Assembly (NCBI GenBank): GCA_903905325.1
Contig: CAIVGA010000008.1
Coordinates: 1-17,450 of the forward strand
Direction: 5' to 3'
DNA from: an uncultured bacterium
GTDB taxonomy: Bacteria; Patescibacteriota; Minisyncoccia; Phycocordibacterales; PALSA-1337
Length of the DNA: 17,450 nt
Below are positions 5,347 to 13,450 of the stretch, piece by piece. Under the pieces are notes generated by a model. The model ran no database searches and was not told where the DNA came from. It saw nothing but the letters and a program-made list of their open reading frames with translations. Positions within the stretch are counted from its first letter, which is position 1. Every line of letters begins with the position of its first letter. The position numbers were made by a program, and so were the translations under genes.

Positions 5347-7299
5347 ATGAATATTATAAAAAATACTCAAAAAGGTTTTGTAATTCCACTGGTACTCGCT
5401 ATTGTTGCTGTATTAGTTGCTGGTGGTTTGTTCTACTGGAATCTTAGAAATCAGACTGCAAATGATGTTTCCCCTCAGGAAAGAGCTGATCAGTATAATC
5501 GTTCCATCCAGCTTTCAAAACAGATTGAATTTTCTCAGCTTCTAAATGCAAAAATTCCAGATCCTTTCAACGGTGGTACAACAACTCTTGTTAACGGTCA
5601 TTATCAAGGCGTATATTCTGGTGCTGGAAAAGCAAATAGTGACATTTCTGTTGATATTAAATTGGCAACAGCATCAACATCTTATGCTATTGGTGATATA
5701 AATGGAGATGATGTCTCTGATATTGCTGCAATTACTGTTACAAATACTGGTGGTACAGGGCAATTTTATGCTCTTGCAGTTTTTGTAAATCAAAATGGCG
5801 AACCAAAATACATTACATCAAAGGGACTTGGTGATAGATCTATAATCAATAACATTTCGATCAATAACGAAGTTATTACTGTAGATTTTCTTACTCAAGG
5901 TCCAGGAGATGGCATGTGTTGTGCATCACTTAGAAAAGTAGTGAGTTATCAACTTACTGGCGACTCGCTAGTAGAAGTTCCGGTAGTTACAACAACAAAC
6001 CAAGTAACCAATAAACGAGTCGGTATAGTAACGGATAATTGGCAGGTATATGATATTACTGATCTAGGATTGAAATTTACTTTGCCGGACTCTCTTTCAG
6101 ATTTAATACATACAGCTTATCATCTATCTGGAGACCAAGCCGTAAATTCAGTTGCTTTTTCAAGTAAGCGATTAGAAAATGCGGGTTGCGCCACAGGCAC
6201 TCTTGGTTTTCTGACGTACGACAATGATAAAGGTGGCACAGTAGTGGCACATGCTAGAGGATCTGATCTTTACTATATAAAATCTAGTTTACAGTGCAGC
6301 ATTATGTCATATGAACAGAATCAGCAAGTTCTTCAGAATGCACTCAAATCGTTAGTTACCGATTATGGTGTGCCAAGTACCCAAACGACAACTTCACCGT
6401 CAGTTCTTAAATGTTCTAATGGATCCACAAATTATCCTCATTGTAACGCTGATGGTCCTTTTCCAACTGCAATCATTTCTTCAATCACTCCTGCATCTGG
6501 ACCGGTTGGCACCACCGTAGAAATTGTAGGTACAAATCTTGCTGGTTTGGAAGGTGAATTAGATGCTTATATTCAAAATGTCGCGGGTGAGACAGCTTTT
6601 CTTCCTGGTATCGGTTTAGTTCCAAGAGCTGATCAAATGATAAAGATTAAGATCGATGCACAACTTTGTAAACAGAATAATAGTTATTCAGGTGCACCAT
6701 GCACTTCTTACATGAATATTGTTCCTGGTGTTTATAAGATCTTTACACAACCTTGGGGTAAGATGAGTAATCTCGTACCATTTACTGTTACAGAAGGTTC
6801 GATTCAAGATAAACAAACATATTCAAACCCAGAATACGGAATTTCATTCCAGTATCCGGTAGGCAGCAAAGTGTCAGACATAGATATAACTGGCGGTAGG
6901 GAATTGGATATTAATAATATCGACGGAACTATGACCAGTATTAGAATTCAGGACTCAAGGTTGGTACCAAATTACTCTCCTATTCAAACACCTTGTAATG
7001 ATAACGGATACTATACTTCTGGAACACTAGATACTTATAACGATATTGATTTCGTTAAGTCAGACGTAAGTAACACTTACGGTGGCATGCAAAGTGCTGC
7101 TTATGCTGAATCATACTGTGTTGTTAACGGTGGCACAAACTACACAATTACTCCTCGCATTAGTTGGAATCGTTATAGTGGAAGCGAGCGTAATGGCCCA
7201 AGTCAAAATAGTGCTCCAGTTACGCCCCCTGACAAAACAACAAGCTTCGATACTTTCGACCAAGTCATGTCAGACTTAGAATTTACTTTTACCAATTAA
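5347..7299 (+). CDS. Membrane-anchored extracytoplasmic protein with FG-GAP-like motif and IPT/TIG domain, inserted between rpoB and rpoC
   Basis: A 650-residue protein of unknown role. The N-terminus (QKGFVIPLVLAIVAVLVAGG, residues 8-27) is a short basic head plus one hydrophobic helix, resembling the pilin-like anchors common in Patescibacteria but without the Glu5 of true pilins; the rest should lie outside the membrane. Around 116-125, GDINGDDVSD is a calcium-loop/FG-GAP-like motif. It is followed by LGDR (about 158) and QGPGDGMCC (Cys191-Cys192), a pattern seen in secreted proteins that often carry META domains. Around 371-478 is an IPT/TIG immunoglobulin-like domain (SSITPASGPVGTTVEIVGTN). 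The C-terminal 160 residues start with NPEYGISFQYP, typical of secreted beta-rich domains. Spacing of 9 bp from rpoB and 52 bp to rpoC with no terminator suggests co-transcription. AGGAGG at the end of rpoB (5327-5332) is 14 nt upstream, rather far for a Shine-Dalgarno sequence. Confidence 0.88.
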   Translation: MNIIKNTQKGFVIPLVLAIVAVLVAGGLFYWNLRNQTANDVSPQERADQYNRSIQLSKQIEFSQLLNAKIPDPFNGGTTTLVNGHYQGVYSGAGKANSDISVDIKLATASTSYAIGDINGDDVSDIAAITVTNTGGTGQFYALAVFVNQNGEPKYITSKGLGDRSIINNISINNEVITVDFLTQGPGDGMCCASLRKVVSYQLTGDSLVEVPVVTTTNQVTNKRVGIVTDNWQVYDITDLGLKFTLPDSLSDLIHTAYHLSGDQAVNSVAFSSKRLENAGCATGTLGFLTYDNDKGGTVVAHARGSDLYYIKSSLQCSIMSYEQNQQVLQNALKSLVTDYGVPSTQTTTSPSVLKCSNGSTNYPHCNADGPFPTAIISSITPASGPVGTTVEIVGTNLAGLEGELDAYIQNVAGETAFLPGIGLVPRADQMIKIKIDAQLCKQNNSYSGAPCTSYMNIVPGVYKIFTQPWGKMSNLVPFTVTEGSIQDKQTYSNPEYGISFQYPVGSKVSDIDITGGRELDINNIDGTMTSIRIQDSRLVPNYSPIQTPCNDNGYYTSGTLDTYNDIDFVKSDVSNTYGGMQSAAYAESYCVVNGGTNYTITPRISWNRYSGSERNGPSQNSAPVTPPDKTTSFDTFDQVMSDLEFTFTN

Positions 7300-7351
7300 T
7301 AGACCATTCATTATCAAAAACCGCTTTAACATTTAAATTAACAAAATTATC

Positions 7352-10300
7352 ATGACTACAACAATCACAACAAAAAAAGTTACAGAGCCACAGGATTTTG
7401 ATGTTGTCCGCCTCACACTCTCTTCTCCAGAGAAGATTCTTGAATGGTCTTACGGTGAAATCACAAAGCCAGAAACGATCAACTATCGTACGCAAAGATC
7501 CGAGAAATCAGGTCTTTTCGATGAGCGCATCTTTGGACCAGATCATGACTATGAATGTTACTGCGGAAAATATCGCGGCATTCGCTATAAAGGTATTGTC
7601 TGTGAAAAATGTGGAGTGGAAATCACTCGTTCTATAGTTCGTCGTGATCGTATGGGTCACATTGAGCTTACGACTCCAGTAGCTCACATCTGGTTCCTCC
7701 GTTCAGTTCCTTCACGTATTGGTCTTGTTCTTGGCATGACGACTTCTGATCTTGAAAAGGTTGTTTATTTCGCTGGCCACATCATCACCAAGGTCCACCA
7801 GAGTGAACTCGATCAGTTCATCAAAGATCTTGATACTGAATACAAAACCAAGGTTAAAGCTGCTCAAGACGACAAGACCAAGGAAGCTCTCAAAGAACTT
7901 TTCCTTACAGCAAAAACAGAAATTGATGAAATTGCTCTTGGCCATGTTATGGATGAGCCTACTTATCACAAGTATGCCATGAAGTATGGTTCAGTTTTTG
8001 AGGCTTCGATTGGTGCTGAAGCTATTTATGATATTTTGAAAAAGATTGATCTCAACAAGTTGAAGCCAGAGCTTGAAAAAGCTTATGAAGAAGCTGGTTC
8101 AGCAGAACGTGAGAAGTTGGCAAAGCGTTTGTCACTCGTCAAGCAAATGATCAAATCAAAAGTTCGTCCAGAATGGATGTTCCTCACACGTATTCCAGTT
8201 ATTCCTCCAGGACTTCGCCCAATGGTTGCTCTCGAGGGTGGACGTTATGCTACATCAGATGTTAACGATCTTTACCGCCGTGTTATCAACCGCAACAATC
8301 GTTTGCTCAAGCTCAAGGAAATCAACGCTCCAGAAGTCATTCTTCGTAACGAGAAGCGTATTCTCCAAGAAGCCGTTGATGCTCTTATCGACAACTCTAT
8401 CCGTCACTCATCTTCAGCTGGTGCCGCTGCTATCGCCGCACAAAAGCGTGCTCTCAAATCACTTTCCGACAGTTTGAAATCAAAGCGTGGTCTCTTCCGC
8501 CAAAACCTTCTCGGTAAGCGTGTAGACTATTCTGGTCGTTCAGTTATCATTGTCGGTCCAGAGCTCAAGCTTGATGAATGTGGATTGCCAAAGCACATGG
8601 CTTTGGAACTCTTCCGTCCTTTCGTTATTTCTGGAATTCTCAAGAAAGAATTGGCTTACAATATCCGCAGCGCTAACCGTCTCATTGATGATGGTGCCAA
8701 GGAAGTTTGGGAAATTCTCGAAGAAGTTATCAAGGGTAAATACGTTCTCTTGAACCGTGCTCCTACTTTGCACCGCCTTGGTATTCAAGCATTCCGCCCT
8801 CAACTTATCGAAGGTAATGCTATCCAAGTTCACCCACTCGTTTGTACAGCCTTCAACGCTGACTTCGACGGTGACCAGATGGCTGTTCACGTCCCACTTT
8901 CAGAAGAAGCCCAGATGGAAGCAAAGGAAATCATGGCCGCTGACAAGAACATTCTAAAACCAGGTAACAATGATCCTACAGTCGTAGCAAAAATGCTTGA
9001 TATTGTGCTCGGATGTTTCTGGGTTACAAAAGTTTCAGAAAAATCAAAAGGTGAAGGAAAAATATTTGAAACTCCAGATGCTGCTGTCCTTGCACACAGT
9101 TTCGGTGACATAGATCTTCGTGCCAAGGTAAAAGTTCTCGCACCAGCTGCCAACGATTCAACATCTTCGAGTAGTACTTACCATGCAAAGAAATTTGCAG
9201 AATTTAAGGAAGGAGTTTTTGAAACAACTGTTGGACGTATTCTCTTCAACAAGATTTTGCCAGCAGACTATCCATTTATCAACAAGGAAATCGATCGTAA
9301 GCGTTTGGCTGCAATTATCGACGACATGATCATTCTTCTCGGTGCTACAAATGTTGCTCCTATTCTAGATCGCATCAAGTCTTTCGGTTTTGGTTTTGCT
9401 ACAGTTTCTGGAACAACATGGGGTATCGATGACATTATAATTCCAGCTTCAAAAGGTGAAATTATCGGACGAGCCAAAGCTCAAGCTGATATCGTCACGA
9501 AGCAGTTTGGCGATGGACTTCTTACAGAGGAAGAGCGCATTAGAAAGCACATTGAAGTTTGGCAACATGCCAAGGGTGAAGTTGAAAAAGCTATTCCAGC
9601 ATCACTAGATAAAATGGGTTCAGTTTACGACATGGTTACATCTGGTGCTCGCGGATCACTTTCACAGATTACAGCCATGGCCGGTATGAAAGGTCTTATC
9701 GCATCAGTTTCAGGAGAAACTATTGAATTCCCAATCTTGTCTTGTGCAAAGGAAGGTTTGACTCCTATTGAATATTTCATTACTACACACGGTTCTCGTA
9801 AAGGTCTTACTGACACAGCCCTCAACACTGCCAAAGCTGGTTACCTCACACGTAAGCTCTTCGTCGTTGCTCAGGATGTGGTTGTTTCAGAAGATGATTG
9901 TGGAACAAAGGAGGGAATTATTATTTTGAAGCAAACAGCTTCAGGTATGGCTATTCCTTTATCAAAGAACATTCGTGGTCGCATTCTCGCTGAGGATGTA
10001 CTTGCTCCAGAAATCGCCGAAGGTAGTAAGGCTGGTGAGGTAAAGGCCGGCAAAGTCCTCTTCGAAAAAGGCCATCTGCTTTCAAAGGCAGATGCTGCTG
10101 CAGTAGAAGCCGCTGGTGTTACTCATGTAAAAGTTCGCTCACCACTTTCATGTAAGACAATGCGTGGTGTTTGTGCACAATGTTACGGACTTGATCTTGG
10201 TAAAAATTCTCTCGTTGCACTCGGCGAAGCTGTTGGTACAGTTGCCGCTCAAGCTATCGGTGAACCTGGAACACAGCTCACAATGCGTACATTCCACGCC

Positions 10301-11143
10301 GGAGGAGCCGCTTCTCAAGGTGGAGATATTACACAAGGTTTGCCACGCGTTGAAGAAATCTTCGAAAAGCGTCGCCCAAAGAATCCAGCTGTTGTTGCTA
10401 CTGCAAACGGTATGATTACCGAGGTCAAAGATCTTGGAAAAGAAAAATCTATCAAACTTCTTCCAAATATGGAGGACAGAGATGCTTCAAAAGCAAAGGG
10501 TAAAGCAGGTAAAAATGGTGAAAAAGCTACTGAAGCTATCGAATATGTATTCCCATATCGCCGTACAGTTCTCGTTAAGGTTGGTGATAATGTAAAGAAG
10601 GGTGACCTTATTACAGACGGTTCTGCCGATATTGATGAAGTCTTTGACAATGGAGGTGAAGAGCGTGCAAAGGAATATGTTATTAGTGAAGTTGGAAAGA
10701 TTTATGAACTTCAAGGTGAAACAGTTTCTCGTAAGCACATTGAGCTCATCGTAAAACAAATGTTCTCACGTCGTAAAATTACAGAAGGTGGTGATACAAA
10801 CTTCACAGAAGGTATGGTTGTTGATGATGTTCAGTTGCATGATGAAAATATGTTAGCAAAGGAAGCTGGAGGTGAGGCTGCCAAAGTTGAAAAGATCGTG
10901 ATGGGTATTACCGACACATCTTTGTCACGTAAGAGCTTCTTGTCAGCTGCTTCATTCCAACACACAACTCGTGTTCTTATTGCCAACGCCGTCCGTGGTT
11001 CCGAAGACGACCTCTCTGGTCTTATGGAAAATATTATCATTGGTCGCCTTGTTCCAGCAGGTTCTGGTTTCAAGGGTTCACCAAAGAAGGATATGATAGA
11101 TGCAGTCACGGCTGCAAGTAAGGAGACTGAGTACGAGGGATAA
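7352..11143 (+). CDS. rpoC: DNA-directed RNA polymerase subunit beta'
   Basis: This is the beta' subunit of RNA polymerase, carrying the catalytic Mg2+ site. The 1263-residue product has the N-terminal zinc ribbon (Cys69, Cys71, Cys84, Cys87, in CYCGKYRG and CEKCGVEITRS), the rudder/lid region, NADFDGDQMAVHVPLS with catalytic Asp504, Asp506 and Asp508, the second zinc site (Cys850, Cys934, Cys941, Cys944) and the trigger-loop segment MRTFHAGGAASQGGDITQG (around 978-996), followed by GLPRVEEIFEKRRP. All key residues are present. The start ATG at 7352 leads directly into the expected RpoC N-terminus; the upstream bases are AT-rich without a Shine-Dalgarno sequence. No promoter is evident in the 52-bp gap, so expression probably depends on read-through from rpoB. 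A strong terminator follows 20-30 bp after the stop. Confidence 0.98.
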   Translation: MTTTITTKKVTEPQDFDVVRLTLSSPEKILEWSYGEITKPETINYRTQRSEKSGLFDERIFGPDHDYECYCGKYRGIRYKGIVCEKCGVEITRSIVRRDRMGHIELTTPVAHIWFLRSVPSRIGLVLGMTTSDLEKVVYFAGHIITKVHQSELDQFIKDLDTEYKTKVKAAQDDKTKEALKELFLTAKTEIDEIALGHVMDEPTYHKYAMKYGSVFEASIGAEAIYDILKKIDLNKLKPELEKAYEEAGSAEREKLAKRLSLVKQMIKSKVRPEWMFLTRIPVIPPGLRPMVALEGGRYATSDVNDLYRRVINRNNRLLKLKEINAPEVILRNEKRILQEAVDALIDNSIRHSSSAGAAAIAAQKRALKSLSDSLKSKRGLFRQNLLGKRVDYSGRSVIIVGPELKLDECGLPKHMALELFRPFVISGILKKELAYNIRSANRLIDDGAKEVWEILEEVIKGKYVLLNRAPTLHRLGIQAFRPQLIEGNAIQVHPLVCTAFNADFDGDQMAVHVPLSEEAQMEAKEIMAADKNILKPGNNDPTVVAKMLDIVLGCFWVTKVSEKSKGEGKIFETPDAAVLAHSFGDIDLRAKVKVLAPAANDSTSSSSTYHAKKFAEFKEGVFETTVGRILFNKILPADYPFINKEIDRKRLAAIIDDMIILLGATNVAPILDRIKSFGFGFATVSGTTWGIDDIIIPASKGEIIGRAKAQADIVTKQFGDGLLTEEERIRKHIEVWQHAKGEVEKAIPASLDKMGSVYDMVTSGARGSLSQITAMAGMKGLIASVSGETIEFPILSCAKEGLTPIEYFITTHGSRKGLTDTALNTAKAGYLTRKLFVVAQDVVVSEDDCGTKEGIIILKQTASGMAIPLSKNIRGRILAEDVLAPEIAEGSKAGEVKAGKVLFEKGHLLSKADAAAVEAAGVTHVKVRSPLSCKTMRGVCAQCYGLDLGKNSLVALGEAVGTVAAQAIGEPGTQLTMRTFHAGGAASQGGDITQGLPRVEEIFEKRRPKNPAVVATANGMITEVKDLGKEKSIKLLPNMEDRDASKAKGKAGKNGEKATEAIEYVFPYRRTVLVKVGDNVKKGDLITDGSADIDEVFDNGGEERAKEYVISEVGKIYELQGETVSRKHIELIVKQMFSRRKITEGGDTNFTEGMVVDDVQLHDENMLAKEAGGEAAKVEKIVMGITDTSLSRKSFLSAASFQHTTRVLIANAVRGSEDDLSGLMENIIIGRLVPAGSGFKGSPKKDMIDAVTAASKETEYEG

Positions 11144-11162
11144 TAGTTAATAAATTTTGAAT

Positions 11163-11194
11163 GCAAAAAGTGGCGGATAATCCGCCTTTTTTGC
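11163..11194 (+). terminator. Intrinsic terminator of the rpoB-rpoC unit (near-symmetrical)
   Basis: ggcgga (11172-11177) pairs perfectly with tccgcc (11181-11186), followed by six Ts (11187-11192). The stem is flanked by gcaaaaa upstream, which can pair with the T-run and following gc, so the whole 32-bp block is nearly palindromic and could act in either direction. It starts 19 bp after the rpoC stop. Confidence 0.88.
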
Positions 11195-11196
11195 GC

Positions 11197-11202
11197 TATA
11201 AT
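11197..11202 (+). promoter_or_regulatory. -10 box of the dnaG promoter (predicted leaderless transcript)
   Basis: A perfect TATAAT sits three bases after the rpoC terminator and six bases before the dnaG ATG (11209). A start seven bases downstream would fall on the A of the ATG. No good -35 is present; that position (about 11174-11179) lies inside the terminator stem. Confidence 0.6.
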
Positions 11203-11208
11203 ACCTCC

Positions 11209-13086
11209 ATGAATCGCACTTCTGTCGAACAGATCAAGGAACGTCTACCTATAGACGTGGTCGTTGGCTCGTATGTGAAGCTGGAAAAAGCAGGGAAGTC
11301 ATATAAGGCCAAATGCCCATTTCATAATGAGAAATCCGCGTCATTTTTTGTGTCACCAGATCGTGGAGGATATTATTGTTTTGGTTGTGGTGCAAAAGGA
11401 GATATTTTTTCATTCGTTGAACAATTCGAAGGTCTCGACTTTCGTGGTGCCCTCAAAGTTCTCGCAGAAAAAGCTGGTGTCAAACTTGTTTATGACAAAA
11501 AAGCCGATAGTGAGCGCGACCGACTTTATCAAATTATGGAATTGGCCGCAGAATTTTTTGAGCAACAATTGGCCTCATCGATAACTTCTTCAAAAGAAGC
11601 ACAAGACTACGTGAAGTCTCGTGGAATTTCTCCATCAACGCAAAAAGATTTTCGTATAGGTTGGGCACCAGATGGTTGGAGAAATTTGCAGACGTATTTG
11701 AAAGGAAAAGGTTGGAATGACGCCCTTATGGAAAAAGTTGGACTAGTAAAGAAAAAAGATGACGGCCCAGAATTTTATGATCGCTTCCGTGGCCGCATAA
11801 TGTTTCCAATAACCGACTCTTCTGGTCGTGTTATAGCTTTCTCTGGCAGAATCCTCAAAGACGACGGCAAATCTGCCAAATACCTAAATAGCCCAGATAC
11901 ACCACTTTATGATAAGTCTATGGTCTTATATGGCCTAGATAAGGCCAAAAGTGAGATTAGACGCATGGGATACTCTATCTTCGTGGAAGGTCAGATGGAC
12001 CTTGTTATGTCGTACCAGGCGGGTATTAAGAACACGGTCGCTGCTTCCGGTACAGCGCTCGGTGATGAGACTCTCAATGAAAATGGCATAGTCAGTAATC
12101 TCGGTTTGGTTCGTCGACTTTCGCCAAACGTGATCATCGCTTTTGATTCCGACTCTGCTGGCAGGAAGGCGGCTTTACGCGCGGCTGGAATAGCATTGTC
12201 GCTCGGTATGGACGTGAAGATTGCAGAAATCGTTGGTGGTAAAGATCCAGCCGATCTAGTCAAAGAAGATTTGGAAAAATGGAAAGAAGTTTTGCGTCAC
12301 GCTACTCCGGTTGTGGAATTTGAACTTCACAATGTTATCCGTGATCTGACTTGTGCGCCTAGTTCTAGCGTCGCTAATGTTGCTCGCAAACTTCCACGAG
12401 CCATCAATGAGCGTGTCTTGCCATTACTGGCTCGCATAGAAAGTGCTACAGATCAGTCATATTTTGTCCGACTTATTTCTGAGAAGGCAAATATTCCAAC
12501 AGATGCTATATGGCAAGATCTCCGAATGATTGAAAGAAAGCTCAAAGAAAAAGAAAAGGAAGCAGTAAATGGAGCAGGAGTTGGAGGTACTCCTGCAAAA
12601 AACATGATGTCACAAGTTGTGACATCGAAAATCGGAGGAACTAATAGTGTCGCTGACTCGAAGCACCGCATTGACCTCGTAGAACGTCAGATTTTTGGAA
12701 TAATATTTAGCATGGAGAAAGTTAATGAAGCTAAGACTGCCGGTGATAAAGTATCATCGAGTAAGGTTGATGAATATCGCGACCAATTAAAGAAAATTGC
12801 TGGTGATTCATATGCAGAACGCCTAGCTCGAGCTGAAGCTATAAAAAGCGATTTGATATTTGAAGCAGAAGAATATTTTGGTGCTGATGAAAAGCAGTGG
12901 GAAAGACATGCTAACGAATTGATCCTTAATTTTGAAGAGGATATTCTCAATAGTGACTTATTTAAAACAATGGGAGATTTGCGTGTGGCTGAAAAAGCAG
13001 GGGATCAAAATACGGTCATCGAACTAGTCAAAAAATGTCAGGTTCTGTCGATAAGAAAGGCTGAGATTTTGAAGAAGAGGAAGTAA
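11209..13086 (+). CDS. dnaG: DNA primase
   Basis: DnaG synthesises RNA primers at the replication fork with the replicative helicase. The 625-residue product has the CHC2 zinc-binding domain (CPFH at 36-39, CFGC at 57-60), the catalytic core with RGRIMFPI and the TOPRIM domain: VEGQMD with Glu260, and DSDSAG with Asp313 and Asp315 as metal ligands (Ser replaces the more usual Gly in DGD). The C-terminal region (about 450-625) is weakly conserved, Lys/Glu-rich and probably the helicase-binding part. An ATG at 11161 would add 16 residues, but it precedes the terminator and the TATAAT box, and those residues are encoded by the terminator hairpin itself. The ATG at 11209 gives the standard family N-terminus (SVEQIKERLPIDVVVGSYV). 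It lies between rpoC and rpoD on the same strand. Confidence 0.96.
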   Translation: MNRTSVEQIKERLPIDVVVGSYVKLEKAGKSYKAKCPFHNEKSASFFVSPDRGGYYCFGCGAKGDIFSFVEQFEGLDFRGALKVLAEKAGVKLVYDKKADSERDRLYQIMELAAEFFEQQLASSITSSKEAQDYVKSRGISPSTQKDFRIGWAPDGWRNLQTYLKGKGWNDALMEKVGLVKKKDDGPEFYDRFRGRIMFPITDSSGRVIAFSGRILKDDGKSAKYLNSPDTPLYDKSMVLYGLDKAKSEIRRMGYSIFVEGQMDLVMSYQAGIKNTVAASGTALGDETLNENGIVSNLGLVRRLSPNVIIAFDSDSAGRKAALRAAGIALSLGMDVKIAEIVGGKDPADLVKEDLEKWKEVLRHATPVVEFELHNVIRDLTCAPSSSVANVARKLPRAINERVLPLLARIESATDQSYFVRLISEKANIPTDAIWQDLRMIERKLKEKEKEAVNGAGVGGTPAKNMMSQVVTSKIGGTNSVADSKHRIDLVERQIFGIIFSMEKVNEAKTAGDKVSSSKVDEYRDQLKKIAGDSYAERLARAEAIKSDLIFEAEEYFGADEKQWERHANELILNFEEDILNSDLFKTMGDLRVAEKAGDQNTVIELVKKCQVLSIRKAEILKKRK

Positions 13087-13097
13087 AGAGTTGAAGC

Positions 13098-13124
13098 ATC
13101 GACTATTTGTCGATAGTTAATTTT
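13098..13124 (+). terminator. Weak terminator candidate after dnaG
   Basis: ATCGAC (13098-13103) and GTCGAT (13109-13114) form a perfect 6-bp stem with a 5-nt loop, starting 11 bp after the dnaG stop. It is followed by agttaatttt, a broken T-tract. It may give partial termination only. Confidence 0.35.
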
Positions 13125-13126
13125 AA

Positions 13127-13318
13127 AAAAGTTGTGAACATGTTGTAAACAATGAGTGGTGGTTTTCTGTGGTGGATGTTTGCGAAGCGTTAACCGATAC
13201 TGTGAATCCACGTATTTATTGGGGAGTAATGAAAGATCGTCTTGAAAAGGATGAGAAAATCGAACTGTTTACAATTTGTAAACACCCCACTTGCATTGCA
13301 CCAACCTTTACCATATAA
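13127..13318 (+). pseudogene. Fragment of a BRO-N (phage antirepressor-like) gene
   Basis: One frame is open from the codon after a TAA at 13124 to the TAA at 13316-13318 and reads NNEWWFSVVDVCEALTD followed by NPRIYWGVMKDRLEKDE and IELFTICK. This matches the N-terminal BRO-N domain found in phage and giant-virus antirepressors and in many stand-alone Patescibacteria proteins (typical pattern: W(W/F)FSVVDVV..LT....P..YW..(L/M)K.R, then E(L)ST.CRQLK). There is no start codon before the conserved block, the usual beta-strand before NNEWW is missing or out of frame, and the domain breaks off after TICK with unrelated codons. It is therefore a decayed remnant of roughly 60 residues, not a working gene, unless a short product starts at the ATG at 13229 (29 codons, with ggggag three bases upstream). 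It underlies the rpoD promoter, whose -10 box overlaps the stop codon. Confidence 0.7.
13266..13284. promoter_or_regulatory. 19-bp palindrome just upstream of the rpoD promoter
   Basis: TGTTTACAATTTGTAAACA has perfect 9-bp arms around one base and ends six bases before the -35 box, centred near -51 from the predicted start. Single copies of the half-site occur at 13132-13140 (TTGTGAACA) and 13143-13151 (TTGTAAACA), 11 bp apart and in the same orientation. This looks like an operator for a dimeric regulator. The sites also lie in the BRO-N remnant's former coding frame, so chance cannot be excluded. Confidence 0.4.
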
Positions 13319-13319
13319 T
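13291..13319 (+). promoter_or_regulatory. rpoD promoter (sigma-70 type)
   Basis: TTGCAT (13291-13296) and a perfect TATAAT (13314-13319) are separated by the optimal 17 bp. Predicted start is about 13326, giving a leader of about 125 nt. The sigma factor encoded downstream has the canonical -10 and -35 recognition residues, so self-regulation of rpoD is plausible. Confidence 0.72.
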
Positions 13320-13325
13320 CGTATC

Positions 13326-13450
13326 CACTAAGTTAAGTCTGCCCATACGCCCTTGATTTGGCTATGAAAGGCACACTTCACTCGAGTTAGGTTACTAGTC
13401 TACCCATAGCGTTTTAATAAAAGGTCCGTTAATATAAATCTCTTTTTTAA
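13326..13450 (+). promoter_or_regulatory. Structured, possibly bistable 5' leader of rpoD
   Basis: The leader contains a hairpin in which TGCC (13340-13343) pairs with GGCA (13370-13373), CATA (13344-13347) with TATG (13363-13366), and GCC (13349-13351) with GGC (13360-13362), with one bulged C and an AAA bulge. Alternatively GCTATG (13361-13366) can pair with CATAGC (13405-13410) further downstream; the two folds exclude each other. The last 40 nt are AT-rich with no Shine-Dalgarno sequence. It shares sequence blocks with the rpoB leader. With the segment upstream of 13326, this accounts for the 364-bp gap after dnaG. Confidence 0.45.
13336..13408 (+). repeat. Direct repeat AGTCTRCCCATA in the rpoD leader
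   Basis: AGTCTGCCCATA (13336-13347) and AGTCTACCCATA (13397-13408) match at 11 of 12 bases, 61 bp apart. Both contain CATA, which can pair with the single TATG at 13363-13366, one from each side. Confidence 0.65.

Noticed and set aside
11161..11208. Upstream ATG extending dnaG by 16 residues
   Set aside because: The ATG precedes the rpoC terminator and the TATAAT box, and the added residues are encoded by the terminator hairpin.
13364..13390. Eight-codon reading frame in the rpoD leader
   Set aside because: Too short, no ribosome-binding context, and its ATG lies inside the predicted hairpin stem.
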